Shown piece after piece: positions 45,728 to 54,314 of a DNA stretch of 64,000 nucleotides. Below the pieces are notes generated by a model, which was given only the letters and a program-made list of their open reading frames with translations, was not told the DNA's origin and ran no database searches. The DNA comes from Desulfocapsa sp. (GTDB lineage: Bacteria > Desulfobacterota > Desulfobulbia > Desulfobulbales > Desulfocapsaceae), in the NCBI GenBank assembly GCA_013792135.1, contig VMSP01000025.1:24732-88731 (forward strand). Reading direction: 5' to 3'. Position numbers and translations under genes: made by a program. The stretch's first letter is position 1. Every line of letters starts with the position of its first letter.

Positions 45728-46009
45728 GCGGAAGGGTTATGCCTCAGTCGGAAATGGACTATGGCTCTTGAGATTAATTTTTTCTGGAATGGGTGTGGCT
45801 TTCTAAAAAAGGTTGATCATGTTGAAGGCTCGGTGTATCGGGGATATCTTCACTCTCAAAATCAGCAATGACTGCAGCCATATTTTAACAGTTAACCCGG
45901 CTACTTTACCTGTTCCCCCATTCACCATGGATATATCCCCTTGTCCTGAATATTCAGACTGAACTTTTTTCAGTTCATCTTCAAGATTGATTATGCTTCT
46001 CCTGCGTTG

Positions 46010-46579
46010 TCATAGTTTACAGGAAACATGGCAGACCCCGGTAGGGGTTTCTTTGGCAAATGGAAAATACTTTTTCTCGAAGCGCAGGGCTACATGCACC
46101 AGGGCCAGAAGTACCGGTACTTCGACCAGCGGCCCGATCACGGCGGCGAAGGCCTGACCGGAGTCGATGCCGAAGACGGCAATGGACAGCTCGAAGTTGT
46201 TGGAAGCAGCGGTAAACGAAAGGGTGGCCGATTGTTCGCAGGTGGCCCCGGCCTTCATGGATAGGAAGAATGAGACCAGTAACATGATCAGGAAGTAGAT
46301 GGTGAGTGGCAAGGCGATGCGGAGGACGTCCAGCGGCAGTTGAACGATATATTCGCCCTTGAGGGAGAACATGACCGTGATGGTGAAGAGCAGAAAGATC
46401 AGGGTGAAGGGGCTGATCCTTGAGATCAATTTTTCCTGGTACCATGTCTCGTCTTTGACTTTGACGCCCACCAAGCGGGTCAGCATCCCGGCGATAAAGG
46501 GGATGCCAAGATAGATAAAGACCGATTTGGCGATCTGGCCCATGGAGATGGAAAAGTTTTGAAAGGCGGTGGAAATCAA
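46010..46579 (-). pseudogene. ACR3-type arsenite efflux gene lacking its N-terminal half
   Basis: The 189 residues correspond to the C-terminal half of an ACR3 arsenite permease (about 350 residues): [38 protein letters not shown] and the hallmark [18 protein letters not shown] followed by [19 protein letters not shown]. The segment after NNFELSIAV lacks about four residues normally present. The first four or five TM helices and the catalytic first cysteine are missing; the frame begins at a TTG that overlaps the stop of an unrelated fragment. The transporter should be dead. Confidence 0.85.
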
Positions 46580-46782
46580 AACGCGCTGTGGACTATCAGC
46601 TTTACCCCAGAAAGGGGGATGAACTGTCGGCAGGTTCTCCTGTTATACAGAAGGGTGAGCAGGGCCGGATCGGATTGATTTTCGGGGCGGACGAGATCAT
46701 GATTGCCTGGAATGACCAACAACTCAGGTGTAACCATCTGAATGTGGTCATAGGTTTGCCAGTGAGTTATAGGGAGAGGATT
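46576..46782 (-). pseudogene. Metallophosphoesterase fragment joined to the ACR3 remnant
   Basis: Between two stops the minus strand reads HWQTYDHIQMVTPELLVIPG and then NHDLVRPENQSDPALLTLLY. The GNHD metal-binding motif after a hydrophobic strand is typical of calcineurin-like phosphoesterases, and the following RPE...DPAL stretch fits too. About 60 residues survive. The piece ends exactly where the ACR3 remnant begins, so a deletion joined two unrelated genes near 46580. Confidence 0.6.
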
Positions 46783-47125
46783 TTATGACATAATATTTCA
46801 GAAAGTGACTCTATACAATACTCAGCTAAAGATACTTAGATAGCACATAAAGCCAGGCTTTCCGTCTGAGCGGAAATGGGCATCAACTAAAAGCTTCGTC
46901 ACTCCCGCAGACAGGGAGTCCAGAAGTATGATAGCTGAGTTTCCTATAGAGGCACTTTTCAGAATAATTACAAATAATGCGGAGCATTAGCAATCAGTTT
47001 TTGAGAGAGGAGGCCATCTCTAACTGGATATCGTGTTCTTAATCCTCTTTGGATTCAGATGTATTGGGTAAGGTCTGGAACTTTCCGAGCCATGTATGTC
47101 TGTCTATCCTTATTTTTAATAGGTT
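46783..47125. other. Gene-free stretch with a small REP-like palindrome
   Basis: No gene-sized frame is convincing in these 343 bases. ACTCCC and GGGAGT at 46901-46919 flank a seven-base centre within CGTCACTCCCGCAGACAGGG, resembling the CGTCATTCCCGC...GCGGGAATCC type of repetitive extragenic palindromes. One copy only is seen here. Confidence 0.45.
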
Positions 47126-47833
47126 TCACACAAAGGGTCGGGTAATAAAATAAATCCCCAGGCCGCCGATCAACACCCCGGCTCCCCGTTTGAACCAGGC
47201 CCCGGTCCGTTGCATGGCGCTGTTTTCAATCAACTTCCTGATCAGGGCGGTGGAGCTGCCGGCCACGGCAATGGGTAGGCAATGACCAGCCGCGAACAGG
47301 GTGATTAGCAGCAGGCCGGTGACGATCTTTTCCTGGACTGTGATGATGGCAAGCAGCGGCGCGATGAAGCCGAAGGTGCAGGAGCCGGACAGAACGCCGT
47401 AGGCCAGCCCGAGGATCAGGGCGCCACCCGCCCCTTTGATCCGCATTTTGGCCAGAAGTCCGCCGCCGGGCAGGGAGCATTTATTCGTTGCCCCCACCAT
47501 ATCAAAGGCTACCCAGATGAGCAGCAGACCCACGGGAATCGTCCAGTAGGGCCCTATATCTCCCAGCATCCGGCCGAGCAGGGCACAGAGCAACCCGATC
47601 ATTGCTATAGTCAGGAAGAGTCCTAGGCTGAAGAGGAGGGCGAACATGGCTGCCTTCCTGCCTTCAACTATCTTCTGCTGGCCGCCCACATAGGCGATAA
47701 TGAGGGGGATGGAGGCGAGATGACACGGGCTGAAGAGGACACTTACCATCCCCCAGAGAAAGCTGCCCACAAGCGCCAGGCCGATGGAACCCGTCATCCA
47801 GCCGTTGACTGTGAGAAAGAGTTGGTCAAGCAT
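47126..47833 (-). CDS. CcdA/DsbD-type thiol transporter
   Basis: The 235-residue protein has six TM helices. The two membrane cysteines used for disulfide relay lie in VLFSPCHLASIP near residue 36 and LSGSCTFGFIAP near residue 150. Family members move reducing power from cytoplasmic thioredoxin to the periplasm, for example for cytochrome c assembly. A related branch (ArsG-type) acts in arsenic detoxification, which the neighbourhood makes possible. A periplasmic thioredoxin gene ends one base upstream, a likely partner. Confidence 0.85.
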   Translation of the reverse strand: MLDQLFLTVNGWMTGSIGLALVGSFLWGMVSVLFSPCHLASIPLIIAYVGGQQKIVEGRKAAMFALLFSLGLFLTIAMIGLLCALLGRMLGDIGPYWTIPVGLLLIWVAFDMVGATNKCSLPGGGLLAKMRIKGAGGALILGLAYGVLSGSCTFGFIAPLLAIITVQEKIVTGLLLITLFAAGHCLPIAVAGSSTALIRKLIENSAMQRTGAWFKRGAGVLIGGLGIYFITRPFV

Positions 47834-47834
47834 G

Positions 47835-48209
47835 TTATTTCATTTCCAGCATGGTGTCGAGACGGTCTATGATTGCCTGTTTTTCCAGAAAACCACTATG
47901 GCGGTACACCTCCTTGCCACTCCGGTCAAAAAAGATCTGGGTCGGGATCATGCTCACCTTAAACCGTTTACCTTCATCCTCATTCTGCCAAACATCAATA
48001 AAGATGATAGCGGCTTTTCCTTTGTATTGCTGTTCCAGTTCATCGAGGATTGGGGCCATCATCTTGCAGGGAATACAGGATTTTGCTCCTAGATCCACCA
48101 TGGTGACCATACCGGGAACCGGCGCTGTGGTGTCGGCTGTCCTGCCCTCAGCGACAGGGAGAAGTGTCATGGCGATGAATAACAAGAGGACGTGGATTGA
48201 TGTTTTCAT
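47835..48209 (-). CDS. Exported thioredoxin-like protein
   Basis: The 124-residue protein has a signal peptide (MKTSIHVLLLFIAMTLLPVA) and a thioredoxin domain with the active site SCIPCKMMAP near residues 44-53, the cis-proline in VSMIPTQIFF, and FFDRSGKEVYRHSGF. It probably receives electrons from the adjacent CcdA-like protein and reduces a periplasmic target. The substrate is unknown. Confidence 0.9.
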   Translation of the reverse strand: MKTSIHVLLLFIAMTLLPVAEGRTADTTAPVPGMVTMVDLGAKSCIPCKMMAPILDELEQQYKGKAAIIFIDVWQNEDEGKRFKVSMIPTQIFFDRSGKEVYRHSGFLEKQAIIDRLDTMLEMK

Positions 48210-48232
48210 ATTTGCACCTGGCTTGTAAATTT

Positions 48233-48709
48233 TTATCTAGAACGATCGGTTTTATTGATTTTTTTTGGTTGTGGCATTGAGAAATCCAGGGCTTCGTCTC
48301 CCCGCAGCAATTTGGCCAGCCCGAGCAGGCCGTCATTGAGGTATCTGGCCTTGTATCCCTTGGTGATGAGATAGAGCCGGGCCATGCTGGAGCGGTCATA
48401 GTGGGGGCAGGCGGTGACGATGAGTTTGTTTTTGTCCAGCTCGCTTAGCCGGGACGGCAGCTCGTTGAGTGGGATATTCTTGGCAAAGCCCATATGCCAG
48501 ACCGCAAATTCCTCGGGGAAGCGGATGTCAATGAGTTGGGCCTCGCCTGTTTTGAGCAGTTCCACCAGTTCCATGCTGTCGATTTTCATATCTTTGCGTT
48601 CCTGATAGGTGAAGCCGGTGAGGTAGTCATCCAGGGTTTGGGCATGGATCTGAAGGGGAAGGATAAGGGGCAGGGTTAGAAGTGTTGTCAGCAGGAAGAT
48701 TCTGGTCAT
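48233..48709 (-). CDS. Exported rhodanese-like protein
   Basis: The 158-residue protein has a signal peptide (LLTTLLTLPLILPLQIHAQ) and one rhodanese domain with AQLIDIRFPEEFAVWHM near residues 57-73 and a catalytic loop TACPHYDRSSMA whose cysteine lies near residue 101. Rhodaneses move sulfane sulfur. The gene overlaps the CDF transporter by four bases and precedes the thioredoxin by 23, so a periplasmic thiol/sulfur function is likely. Confidence 0.88.
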   Translation of the reverse strand: MTRIFLLTTLLTLPLILPLQIHAQTLDDYLTGFTYQERKDMKIDSMELVELLKTGEAQLIDIRFPEEFAVWHMGFAKNIPLNELPSRLSELDKNKLIVTACPHYDRSSMARLYLITKGYKARYLNDGLLGLAKLLRGDEALDFSMPQPKKINKTDRSR

Positions 48710-49698
48710 GGATGTTTTCCTTTAATGGTGGGGGTTGTGGGATGTTGGGGATCAAGTTGTTTAATGCTTTGTTTTGGCCAACAGTGTCCCTGCTTTTTAT
48801 TGTTGACATGGCAAATGCCGCCCATGTCCTCCTGTTCGACCTGAAGAGTGGTGTGGTGGATCGCAAAATCATGATGCAGATGTTCGGCGGTCTCGTGCAG
48901 AAAGGCATCATTGCTGCCCTGTGGCATGACCAGATGGGCGGTGAGGACGGTTTCCGTGGTGCTGGCCGCCCAGATGTGCAGATCATGGACGCACTGTACC
49001 TCTGGCAGCCCAGTGAGATAGTCGAGCACCGCCTCGGCCTCGATATGGGCAGGTACCCCGGCCATATCGAGGTGGAGCGAATCCTTGAGCAGGCCCCAGC
49101 CAGCCACAAGAACTACGAGGGCGATGGCAATCGAGATCAGTGGGTCGAGCCAGTTCCAGCCGGTGGCCATAATGGCGAATCCGGCGATCACCACCCCGGC
49201 TGAGACTGCGGCATCGGCTGCCATGTGCAGGAAGGCCCCCTGGATGTTGAGATCGTCCTTCCGGCCCGCCATGAAAAGGAGGGCTGTGGCGGTGTTGATC
49301 ACCACGCCGATGGCGGCGACCACGGTGATGGCCATACCGTTGACCTCGGCAGGGGTGCGCAGACGGCCTATTGCCTCCCAAAGGATGATTCCGATGGCGG
49401 CGTAGAGAAACAGGGCGCTACCTAGGGAGACCAGGATGGTGCCTTTTTTGAAGCCATATGTGTGCCGTGCCGTGGCTGCACGTTTGGCCAGAACCATGCT
49501 GCCCCAAGCGAGGAGCAGGGTCATGACGTCGCTCAGGTTATGACTGGCGTCGGCCATCAGTGCCAGGGAGTTGGCTATAAATCCGTAGCCCCCCTCCACC
49601 AGGACAAAGGTCATGTTCAGCGCTGTGCCGATGGCAAAGGCGCGGCTGAAGTCGGCATGGGCATGGTCGTGCCCATGGTGGTCGTGATTATGCGCCAT
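48706..49698 (-). CDS. Cation diffusion facilitator (CzcD-type metal efflux)
   Basis: The 330-residue transporter starts with a histidine-rich metal-binding tail (AHNHDHHGHDHAHADF). TM2 has SLALMADASHNLSDVMTLLL with the His-Asp metal site, TM5 has LHMAADAAVSAGVVIAG, and the C-terminal cytoplasmic domain follows (CVHDLHIWAASTT). It exports Zn, Cd or Co in exchange for protons. ATG 49698 is preferred over the TTG codon just before it. The C-terminus has a Cys/His segment (GICHVNNKKQGHCWP) beyond the usual end. Confidence 0.92.
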   Translation of the reverse strand: MAHNHDHHGHDHAHADFSRAFAIGTALNMTFVLVEGGYGFIANSLALMADASHNLSDVMTLLLAWGSMVLAKRAATARHTYGFKKGTILVSLGSALFLYAAIGIILWEAIGRLRTPAEVNGMAITVVAAIGVVINTATALLFMAGRKDDLNIQGAFLHMAADAAVSAGVVIAGFAIMATGWNWLDPLISIAIALVVLVAGWGLLKDSLHLDMAGVPAHIEAEAVLDYLTGLPEVQCVHDLHIWAASTTETVLTAHLVMPQGSNDAFLHETAEHLHHDFAIHHTTLQVEQEDMGGICHVNNKKQGHCWPKQSIKQLDPQHPTTPTIKGKHP

Positions 49699-49737
49699 CA
49701 AAAATCACCCGCAGTGAAAGTTTATTAGGTCTGAAAC

Positions 49738-50285
49738 TTATTCCAGCGTGAATCCTTTGTTGAACAAGACCAGGCATGCATCAATAACTTCAGGGTCATA
49801 ACGGCAGCCGCTGTATTCTTTTATCTCCGCCAGGGCCGGGGTAATCCTGTTGGTTGGCCGGTAAGGCCGATATGAGGACATTGCCTCATCGACATCGGCC
49901 ATCGTCAGGAAAAATCTATACCCGCCAGTATTTCATAGCCTGTCTGGGAATGGGTTTTGATGAGACTCATCTCGATTTCCGACAGCCGCCCCGGTTTGCT
50001 GAAAATCTCGGCCGGGACGGAGAGCTTGCCGATGTCGTGGGCGCTGGCAGCTGTGTGAATACCGTTGATCTTTTCCGCCGGCAGTCACATTCCGCCGGCG
50101 ATGGCGCTCGCCAACCGGGCGACACGCTGCTGGTGTCCAGCGGTGTAGGGAACTCTCTTTTCCACTGTCGAGGCCAGGGCATGGATCATTTCGTCGAACC
50201 CAGCCAGTGCCTTTTTTGGTGTGCCGTTTGGAAAGTTGTCATGGTTTTTCGCTGCCCATTTTTGATATATTTCCCTTGTTCCGGC
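49738..50285 (-). pseudogene. HD-GYP phosphodiesterase gene broken by a stop and an internal deletion
   Basis: The minus strand encodes a recognisable HD-GYP output domain: TVEKRVPYTAGHQQRVARLA, then an in-frame TGA (50087-50085) where the family has a leucine, then ASAHDIGKLSVPAEIFSKPG and SLIKTHSQTGYEILAGIDF. Here a stop (49907-49905) and a frame change replace the HHERxDGSGYP region. The reading resumes in another frame as MADVDEAMSSYRPYRPTNRI and DPEVIDACLVLF, the true C-terminus. The GYP motif is deleted, so cyclic-di-GMP hydrolysis is lost. It directly follows the small thioredoxin gene. Confidence 0.88.
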
Positions 50286-50519
50286 TTATTTTTTTATCCA
50301 GTCGAGGGCCTCTTTTTTTGAAGGCACCTTGCCGACGCATTTGACCTCGCCATCAATCACCACTGCCGGGGTCGAAAAAACTCCGTGTTTGGCGATCAGC
50401 TGAAAATCGCTGATCTTCTCGATGGTAGCGACAATGCCTGTTTCTTCGACCACACCACGCATGATTTTTTCAGCCTCCGTACACTTTGCGCATCCCGGTC
50501 CCAGCACCTTAATTTCCAT
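50286..50519 (-). CDS. Small redox-active thioredoxin-fold protein
   Basis: The 77-residue protein starts MEIKVLGPGCAKCTEAEKIM with a CAKC active site and has the thioredoxin cis-proline in GVFSTPAVVIDGEV. It matches the minimal thioredoxin family (MTM0895-like) that is often found next to ArsR-regulated permeases. ATG 50519 is the family start. It lies 17 bases after the permease, in the arsR unit. Confidence 0.92.
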   Translation of the reverse strand: MEIKVLGPGCAKCTEAEKIMRGVVEETGIVATIEKISDFQLIAKHGVFSTPAVVIDGEVKCVGKVPSKKEALDWIKK

Positions 50520-50536
50520 AATTGTTGACCTCCGTA

Positions 50537-51628
50537 TCAGATAATAATGTTGAAGAGATAGCCCATCAGCATGATGCCGGCACCCACCACTCCGATGAAA
50601 ACCGCGATGAGTCGCGGTTTGAGAACTTTTCTGAGAATAACCATCTCCGGCAGTGACAAGGCGATGACACTCATCATGAAGGCGAGTACCGTGCCCAGCG
50701 CCGCACCCTTGCCAAGCAGAGCCTGGACTATCGGCACGACGCCGGCGGCGTTGGAATACATGGGGATGCCGATCACTACCGATACCGGCACTGACCACCA
50801 GGCATCTTTGCCCATGATTGAGGCCATGAAACCCTCGGGCACAAAACCGTGGATGCCGGCACCCACCGCAATCCCCGCGACCACATAGATCCAGACCTTG
50901 CCGACGATATCCCGTACCGCCGTCTTACCGTGATTGAATCGATCGGCCCAGGTCAGTTTTTCGTCCGGAATATTAACAGCATTGTCGTGCATTTCCCGTA
51001 CCCAGTCTTCGATGTGGTTCTCCATGTGCAGACGGCCGATGGTCCATCCGGCGACAATGGCGATCAGCAGGCCGGTCCCCATATAGATGGCTGCCACCTT
51101 CCAGCCCAAAAGCCCGTAAAGAAGCACCACGGCAATTTCATTAACCATGGGGGCTGAGATCAAAAAGGAGAAGGTAACGCCGAGGGGTACGCCGGCGGTG
51201 ACAAAGCCGATAAAGAGCGGTACGGCAGAGCAGGAGCAGAAGGGGGTGACGATGCCCAGCAGGGCGGCAAGGATATTGCCCACGGATTCACGTTTACCGG
51301 CCAGTATCTTTCGGGTCCGTTCGGGAGTGAAAAAGGAGCGCAGTATGCCAACAGCAAAGACGATAAGGGTGAGCAGCATCAGCACTTTGGGGGTATCGTA
51401 GAAAAAAAAGAGGACTGACTCGCCCAGATGGCTGCCTGGTTTCAGACCGAGCAGGGAAAAGGTAAGATATTCGGCAAGACTGTGCAATTGCCAATACAAG
51501 GCAAACCAGAGAGCAATTCCAATAAGGCCTATCAGGAGATATTTGATTTTTGCTGAGGCTACAGGCTGCGGTGTGGGCTGGGGGGGGACAGGAGGATTAT
51601 GCATTTTTATGGGTGTGATGGTCTGCAT
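50537..51628 (-). CDS. YraQ/ArsP-type permease
   Basis: The 363-residue membrane protein has two similar halves. The first contains the motif IVTPFCSCSAVPLFIGFVTA near residues 124-143, with a cysteine pair, and then SAPMVNEIAVVLL; the second has PMYSNAAGVVPIVQALLGKG. This is the DUF318 permease family, which includes ArsP exporters of trivalent organoarsenicals and other metal-related permeases. Placement after arsR supports a metal or metalloid substrate; which one is not known. Confidence 0.87.
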   Translation of the reverse strand: MQTITPIKMHNPPVPPQPTPQPVASAKIKYLLIGLIGIALWFALYWQLHSLAEYLTFSLLGLKPGSHLGESVLFFFYDTPKVLMLLTLIVFAVGILRSFFTPERTRKILAGKRESVGNILAALLGIVTPFCSCSAVPLFIGFVTAGVPLGVTFSFLISAPMVNEIAVVLLYGLLGWKVAAIYMGTGLLIAIVAGWTIGRLHMENHIEDWVREMHDNAVNIPDEKLTWADRFNHGKTAVRDIVGKVWIYVVAGIAVGAGIHGFVPEGFMASIMGKDAWWSVPVSVVIGIPMYSNAAGVVPIVQALLGKGAALGTVLAFMMSVIALSLPEMVILRKVLKPRLIAVFIGVVGAGIMLMGYLFNIII

Positions 51629-51639
51629 GGCGTATTCCT

Positions 51640-51987
51640 TCAGGATTTACAGATTACATTGCGGTTGATGGTGGGCAGGAGCCGTTGGATCTCCTTGACC
51701 TCTGGCGTCTCGTTCAGCCAGTTTTCAAGCTGTGCGAGCATGGCTGCGCTGTAAAGTGAGCCTCCGGCCGAGTGCAGCCGATAGTTGACCCAAAGTTTTT
51801 CCTTTTCGGAGACTACTAAGCCCGCTTCTTCCAATACCTTCAGATGATTAGAAACGGTGGGCTGAGACAGGTTTAGCATCGCCCGTATCTCGCAGACACA
51901 CAGGTTTTCTCTCTGCTGGAGTATCTTGATGATTTTGACCCGATTCGGGTCGGAAAGGGCCTTCATGACTTTGATAAAATATTTCAT
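51640..51987 (-). CDS. ArsR-family metal-responsive repressor
   Basis: The 115-residue winged-helix protein has ENLCVCEIRAMLNLSQPTVS near residues 27-46, with the Cys-x-Cys pair in the first DNA-contacting helix region used for As(III) sensing, and then NHLKVLEEAGLVV. A third cysteine lies at the C-terminus (VICKS). It begins the unit arsR-permease-thioredoxin and probably represses it. An AT-rich palindrome lies just upstream of its start. Confidence 0.92.
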   Translation of the reverse strand: MKYFIKVMKALSDPNRVKIIKILQQRENLCVCEIRAMLNLSQPTVSNHLKVLEEAGLVVSEKEKLWVNYRLHSAGGSLYSAAMLAQLENWLNETPEVKEIQRLLPTINRNVICKS

Positions 51988-52000
51988 AGCTTCTCCTTTG

Positions 52001-52028
52001 TATAACTGTATAGCTATATAACTATATA
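52001..52028. promoter_or_regulatory. Candidate ArsR operator
   Basis: TATAACTGTATAGCTATATA (52001-52020) continues with ACTATATA. It contains the perfect ten-base palindrome TATAGCTATA (52009-52018) flanked by near-complementary TATAACT/ACTATATA arms. It is 13 bases upstream of the arsR start, the place and composition expected for autoregulation by an ArsR protein. Confidence 0.5.
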
Positions 52029-52290
52029 TCCATGGCGAGCGGTCGTGTCAATCATTATTTTTGGGTGTAAAAAACAGGAAGATGGGCAACATGGACAAAC
52101 CTCTCCTGAGTTTTATAATCCTTCTCTGAAAGTGTGGTTAACAGTAACAACAATTTCTTGAGAATTTGGGAGGGGTGTTTATAGCATGTTTTTCATGTGG
52201 GAACGGGAGAGTAAAGTGTGTCAGGCAATGATTGTTTCTGCTGGGGAATTAAGCTCTTGGTGATTGATTGCTGCAAGCTCTTCGTTGCCG
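52029..52290. other. Gene-free gap upstream of arsR and downstream of lolD
   Basis: No gene is supported in this stretch. With the operator region it makes about 300 bases between the minus-strand arsR start and the lolD stop. No terminator with a T-run was found for lolD. Confidence 0.4.
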
Positions 52291-53034
52291 CTATTCCTGT
52301 AACAGTACACCGTCTTTGAGGGTGAGGCAGCGGTTCATCCTGTCGGCCAGGGCCATGTTGTGGGTGACCATGACGGTGGCCAATTCCAGCTCGGCGCAGA
52401 GCCTCTGCAATAATTCAAAGACGATATCGCCGGAGCGGCTGTCAAGATTGCCGGTAGGCTCGTCGGCAAAGAGCAGGGCTGGTTTCATGATCAGGGCCCG
52501 GGCCAGAGCGGTGCGCTGCTGCTCGCCGCCCGAAAGTTCCCCCACCTTGTGATGTGTCCGGTGACTTAGTTCCACCTGGGTCAGAAGACTGGTGGCCGGT
52601 TCGATCATTTCTGCCTTCTTCTTTCCGGCAATAAGACCGGGCATCATCACATTCTCCAGGGCAGTGAATTCAGGAAGCAGATGATGGAACTGGAAGATAA
52701 AACCGACTGCGCGGTTTCGATATTCAGCAAGCTCCGCGTCTTTCTTTTGGAACAGATTTTCGCCTTTGAAAAAGAGCTCGCCACTGGTGGGTGTATCAAG
52801 GGTGCCGAGAATCCTGAGTAGGGTGGTCTTGCCGGAACCTGAGGCGCCGACAATCGCAGTCATTTCGCCGCTGCGGGTTTCCAGATTAACCCCTTTCAGG
52901 ATTTCAATGGTGCTGGCGCCTTCTCCATAATTTTTGCGGAGTTCCCGGGCCGTAAACAGTGGTTGCTTGCTTGCGGTGTCGGACAGGGACATCCTACTAA
53001 TGCCGCGGGAGTCAGGGATGGTGGAAACGCTCAT
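52291..53034 (-). CDS. lolD: Lipoprotein-releasing ABC transporter ATP-binding protein LolD
   Basis: LolD powers release of lipoproteins from the inner membrane to LolA. The protein (247 residues) has Walker A VGASGSGKTTLLRI, Q-loop FQFHHLLPEFTALENV, the signature LSGGEQQRTALARAL and Walker B ALLFADEPTGNLD. Start ATG 53034 overlaps the lolC stop by four bases (ATGA), which I take over the internal ATG near 52990. The frame remains open upstream inside lolC but the sequence there is not LolD. Confidence 0.94.
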   Translation of the reverse strand: MSVSTIPDSRGISRMSLSDTASKQPLFTARELRKNYGEGASTIEILKGVNLETRSGEMTAIVGASGSGKTTLLRILGTLDTPTSGELFFKGENLFQKKDAELAEYRNRAVGFIFQFHHLLPEFTALENVMMPGLIAGKKKAEMIEPATSLLTQVELSHRTHHKVGELSGGEQQRTALARALIMKPALLFADEPTGNLDSRSGDIVFELLQRLCAELELATVMVTHNMALADRMNRCLTLKDGVLLQE

Positions 53035-54269
53035 GACAGGACCTCGCCGGGATGGACCTGAGATGCCTTCCATGAGGGGTAAATGGTGGCGGCCAATGTA
53101 ATGATGATGGCGGCGATAGCAACGATGGTCACGTCCATGGGCAGGACCTTGATCGGCAGGGTACTCATGGGATAGACATTGGAGGGCAACTCGATGAACT
53201 TGTAGCGGGAGAGCAGCTCGCAAAGGCTCAGGCCACCAGCAACCCCGAGGATGGTGCCGGAAAAGGCAATAACCAGACCTTGGAAGAAGAAGATCTTCAT
53301 GATGGAGCGGGAGGTGGCCCCCATCGATTTGAGAATGGCGATATCCTTTTCTTTCTCCATCACCACCATGATCAGGGCGCTGATGATGTTCAGAGCTGCC
53401 ACCAGGATGATCAGGGTCAGGCAGATGAACATACCGATTTTCTCTAACTTGAAGGCGGCAAAAAGATTGCGGTTCATGGACATCCAGTCCTTGGCGATAA
53501 AGATAGAATCATTGGTGGAAGCAAGTTCGTCGGTGATCCTGCGGGCCACCTGGTCGGCCTGATTCAGCTCTTTTTCCTTGACCGAGACCTCAATACCGTG
53601 GACTACGTCACCACTTCCAAGAAAGGCCTGGACGTCGGTCAGGGTCAGATAGGCGAGGCTTGAATCATACTCATACATCCCCGACTCAAAGATGCCGGAT
53701 ACCCTGCAGGTCTTGATTCTGGGGATCACACCCATGGGGGTGAGTGGTCCGGAAGAGGAGATAAGGCGTACCTTGTCATTAACGTTGACATGGAGCTCTT
53801 CCGCCAGATTCTTGCCAAGGATGATAGGCGGCACCCGACTGGGTGGATCCTGCTCCAGATCATGGATGGAGCCGCGAATCATCTGATTGCCAAGTTTAAT
53901 AACTCCTTTGGCAGTTTCAGGGTCAATGCCCCTGAGAATGACGCCATTTCCACCGGTAGCCCCGCTTAAGAGGGTCTGGGTATAGAGATAGGGGGTGGCA
54001 CCGGTGACCCCGTCGACGGTGAGAATCTGTTCACGTATTTCTCTGTAGTTGTCAATGGAGCCACCGGGATGCTGGACAATGATATGGGAATTGATGCCCA
54101 GAATCTGGTCACGCAGACCATCAGTGAATCCCGAATAGACGGCCAAGACCACGATCAGGGCCATAACCCCGACGGTGATACCGGCCACGGAGATCAGCGA
54201 GATCAGCGAGATGAATCGCTGCTTATGCCTGGCCCGCAGATAGCGGAAGCTGATAAACCATTCGTACAT
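53031..54269 (-). CDS. lolC: Lipoprotein-releasing system transmembrane protein LolC/LolE
   Basis: The 412-residue protein has one TM near residues 24-45, a large periplasmic domain (GINSHIIVQHPGGSIDNY, FESGMYEYDSSLAYL) and three C-terminal TMs. It contains KEKDIAILKSMGATSRSIMK, the coupling segment of the FtsX-like permease family. One LolC/E-type gene with one LolD gene implies a homodimeric LolCD, as in many bacteria without separate lolE. It lies 45 bases after lysS. Confidence 0.93.
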   Translation of the reverse strand: MYEWFISFRYLRARHKQRFISLISLISVAGITVGVMALIVVLAVYSGFTDGLRDQILGINSHIIVQHPGGSIDNYREIREQILTVDGVTGATPYLYTQTLLSGATGGNGVILRGIDPETAKGVIKLGNQMIRGSIHDLEQDPPSRVPPIILGKNLAEELHVNVNDKVRLISSSGPLTPMGVIPRIKTCRVSGIFESGMYEYDSSLAYLTLTDVQAFLGSGDVVHGIEVSVKEKELNQADQVARRITDELASTNDSIFIAKDWMSMNRNLFAAFKLEKIGMFICLTLIILVAALNIISALIMVVMEKEKDIAILKSMGATSRSIMKIFFFQGLVIAFSGTILGVAGGLSLCELLSRYKFIELPSNVYPMSTLPIKVLPMDVTIVAIAAIIITLAATIYPSWKASQVHPGEVLS

Positions 54270-54314
54270 ATCAGGAGACGGATATCAGCTGGCAAGGGAT
54301 GGATGGCGCTAAGG

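Noticed and set aside
45833..46010. Minus-strand frame with a helix-like start (RSIINLEDELKKVQ) and then a glycine-rich part
   Set aside because: It has no start codon with a ribosome-binding site, and its later part reads like random sequence. It may be a decayed small gene, but support is too thin.
46588..46788. Plus-strand 66-residue frame opposite the metallophosphoesterase fragment
   Set aside because: It is a shadow; the minus strand carries the recognisable GNHD motif.
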